Shown piece after piece: positions 63,235 to 64,000 of a DNA stretch of 64,000 bases. The stretch is from Aphis gossypii (Eukaryota; Arthropoda; Insecta; Hemiptera; Aphididae), in NCBI RefSeq assembly GCF_020184175.1, contig NC_065530.1, positions 61,357,260 through 61,421,259 of the forward strand, read 5' to 3'. A program made the translations under genes and the position numbers. The notes under the pieces are model-generated. The model worked only from the letters and a program-made list of their open reading frames with translations. It did no database searches and was not told where the DNA came from. Within the stretch, counting starts at the first letter, position 1; each line of letters begins with the position of its first letter.

Positions 63235-63303
63235 CAAAATTAGATTTTGATAGTATTTTTTCGGAACCTGATAATCTGTCAGTCAATAGAAAGTCATCTT
63301 GTA
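63235..63303 (-). CDS. internal coding exon, right-hand gene
   Basis: Acceptor ataaaattcaattttcacag lies above 63303 and strong donor TTTTG/GTAAGTAT below 63235. Only one of three frames is open: two bases, 22 codons, one base. It reads QDDFLLTDRLSGSEKILSKS then NF. Phase 1 at both ends. It starts with part of a codon, so more exons must lie upstream on minus, beyond 64000 or undetected in 63304-64000. All four exons of this gene together give about 176 codons with no stop. Confidence 0.78.
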
Positions 63304-64000
63304 CTGTGAAAATTGAATTTTATATTTCTAAACCATTTAACGACTCTTAAATTAAATAAAATTAAGTTGATATAAGACAAGATAAGTTACCTACACATTT
63401 AATAATTTATTATACTAGTTATATTATCCTAAGATATAAAAATATTAATAGATAAAAGTGAAAAAATACGATTACTGTATTATTGTATCACTGGGAATGT
63501 CTAGTATTTAACATAATTATTTTAAACAAGGTAATATTGAAAGGTGGGTATTATAAACATATTTTTTATAAGTTAGTACTATGTATAATAAGATATGTGA
63601 AATTCTTTAAGGATTCTTTATTGTGATGATGTAGTGCTGACGTGTTTTTTCGTATAGTTCATTATTATGAAGTCCGTAATAATAATAAAAATGTTAGATT
63701 AGGTTAGTTGAAATAAATTTAAGCTAAACCAAATTAAAATACAACTAAAACATGTTTCAAAGCGACATGGACGCAGTACACGGAATTATAAGTTTACTCA
63801 TAACCATTTAACTTAAATCGTTGCACTGAGTTTCCAACAAATATTAATTCTAAAACAGTTTATAATTAATGGTTTTAAGCACGACTTTATATTTCTTATC
63901 AGAACTTATCCTTTCTATGGTGTTTTGTAATAAATTTACATTTACATTTTAACCACTTAACAATTTATGACAGAAGAGTAAGTGTCTTCAAATTTTAAAA
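63304..64000. other. probable intron of the right-hand gene
   Basis: AT-rich. A minus-strand donor-like site (GTGTAG/GTAACTTA near 63392) has only stop-filled AT DNA before it, and no phase-matched exon was found. Two TTAGGTTAG-like motifs are near 63695-63710. Confidence 0.45.

Noticed and set aside
1..64000. tRNA, rRNA, CRISPR, prophage or bacterial operon structures
   Set aside because: None of their signatures was seen; the window is eukaryotic in character.

Overview
The window looks like nuclear DNA of an insect, most likely an aphid. It is strongly AT-rich with endless short TAATATTATA-type runs and TAGGTACCTAC-type motifs, and short GC- and CpG-richer islands are embedded in it. There are no bacterial-style dense genes. 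Open frames are short, and where coding can be argued it comes as small exons with GT-AG borders. The taxon is an inference from composition, not from a recognised protein.

The best-supported gene is at the right end, on the minus strand. Four exons (63303-63235, 63159-63023, 62965-62868, 62277-62046) carry one uninterrupted frame across three introns with matching phases. It ends in a stop codon and has an AATAAA about 100 bases further on. Its 5' part lies beyond base 64000. I do not recognise the protein.

Elsewhere the evidence is weaker and I treat each call as a candidate. On the minus strand at the left, four phase-compatible exons (8734-8566, 4872-4769, 488-433, 353-136) could be the 3' half of one gene. 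On the plus strand, single exons with good borders stand at 22504-22662 and 30585-30684, and two last-exon-like frames are followed by polyadenylation signals (12397-12675 and 16873-17078). Further short frames are noted at 7760, 14505, 18378, 20028, 25969, 47733, 53121 and 57356 (plus) and at 14217, 16632, 39081, 44568 and 50336 (minus). None of these proteins could be assigned to a family.

Islands of higher GC (about 8.9-9.3, 10.96-11.25, 20.98-21.64, 24.6-25.5, 36.1-37.0, 41.0-42.6, 53.4-55.25 and 57.5-58.9 kb) stand out of the AT-rich ground. At least two carry consensus 5' splice sites at their edge (plus at 41809/41810; a tandem pair on minus at 54509 and 54500) and look like promoter plus first exon. 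Open frames in these islands occur on both strands at once, so an open frame there is weak evidence of coding. The rest, well over 80% of the window, is AT-rich intergenic or intronic DNA with microsatellites, palindromes and one probable DNA-transposon end near 26.27 kb. I saw no tRNA, rRNA, CRISPR array or virus-like gene.
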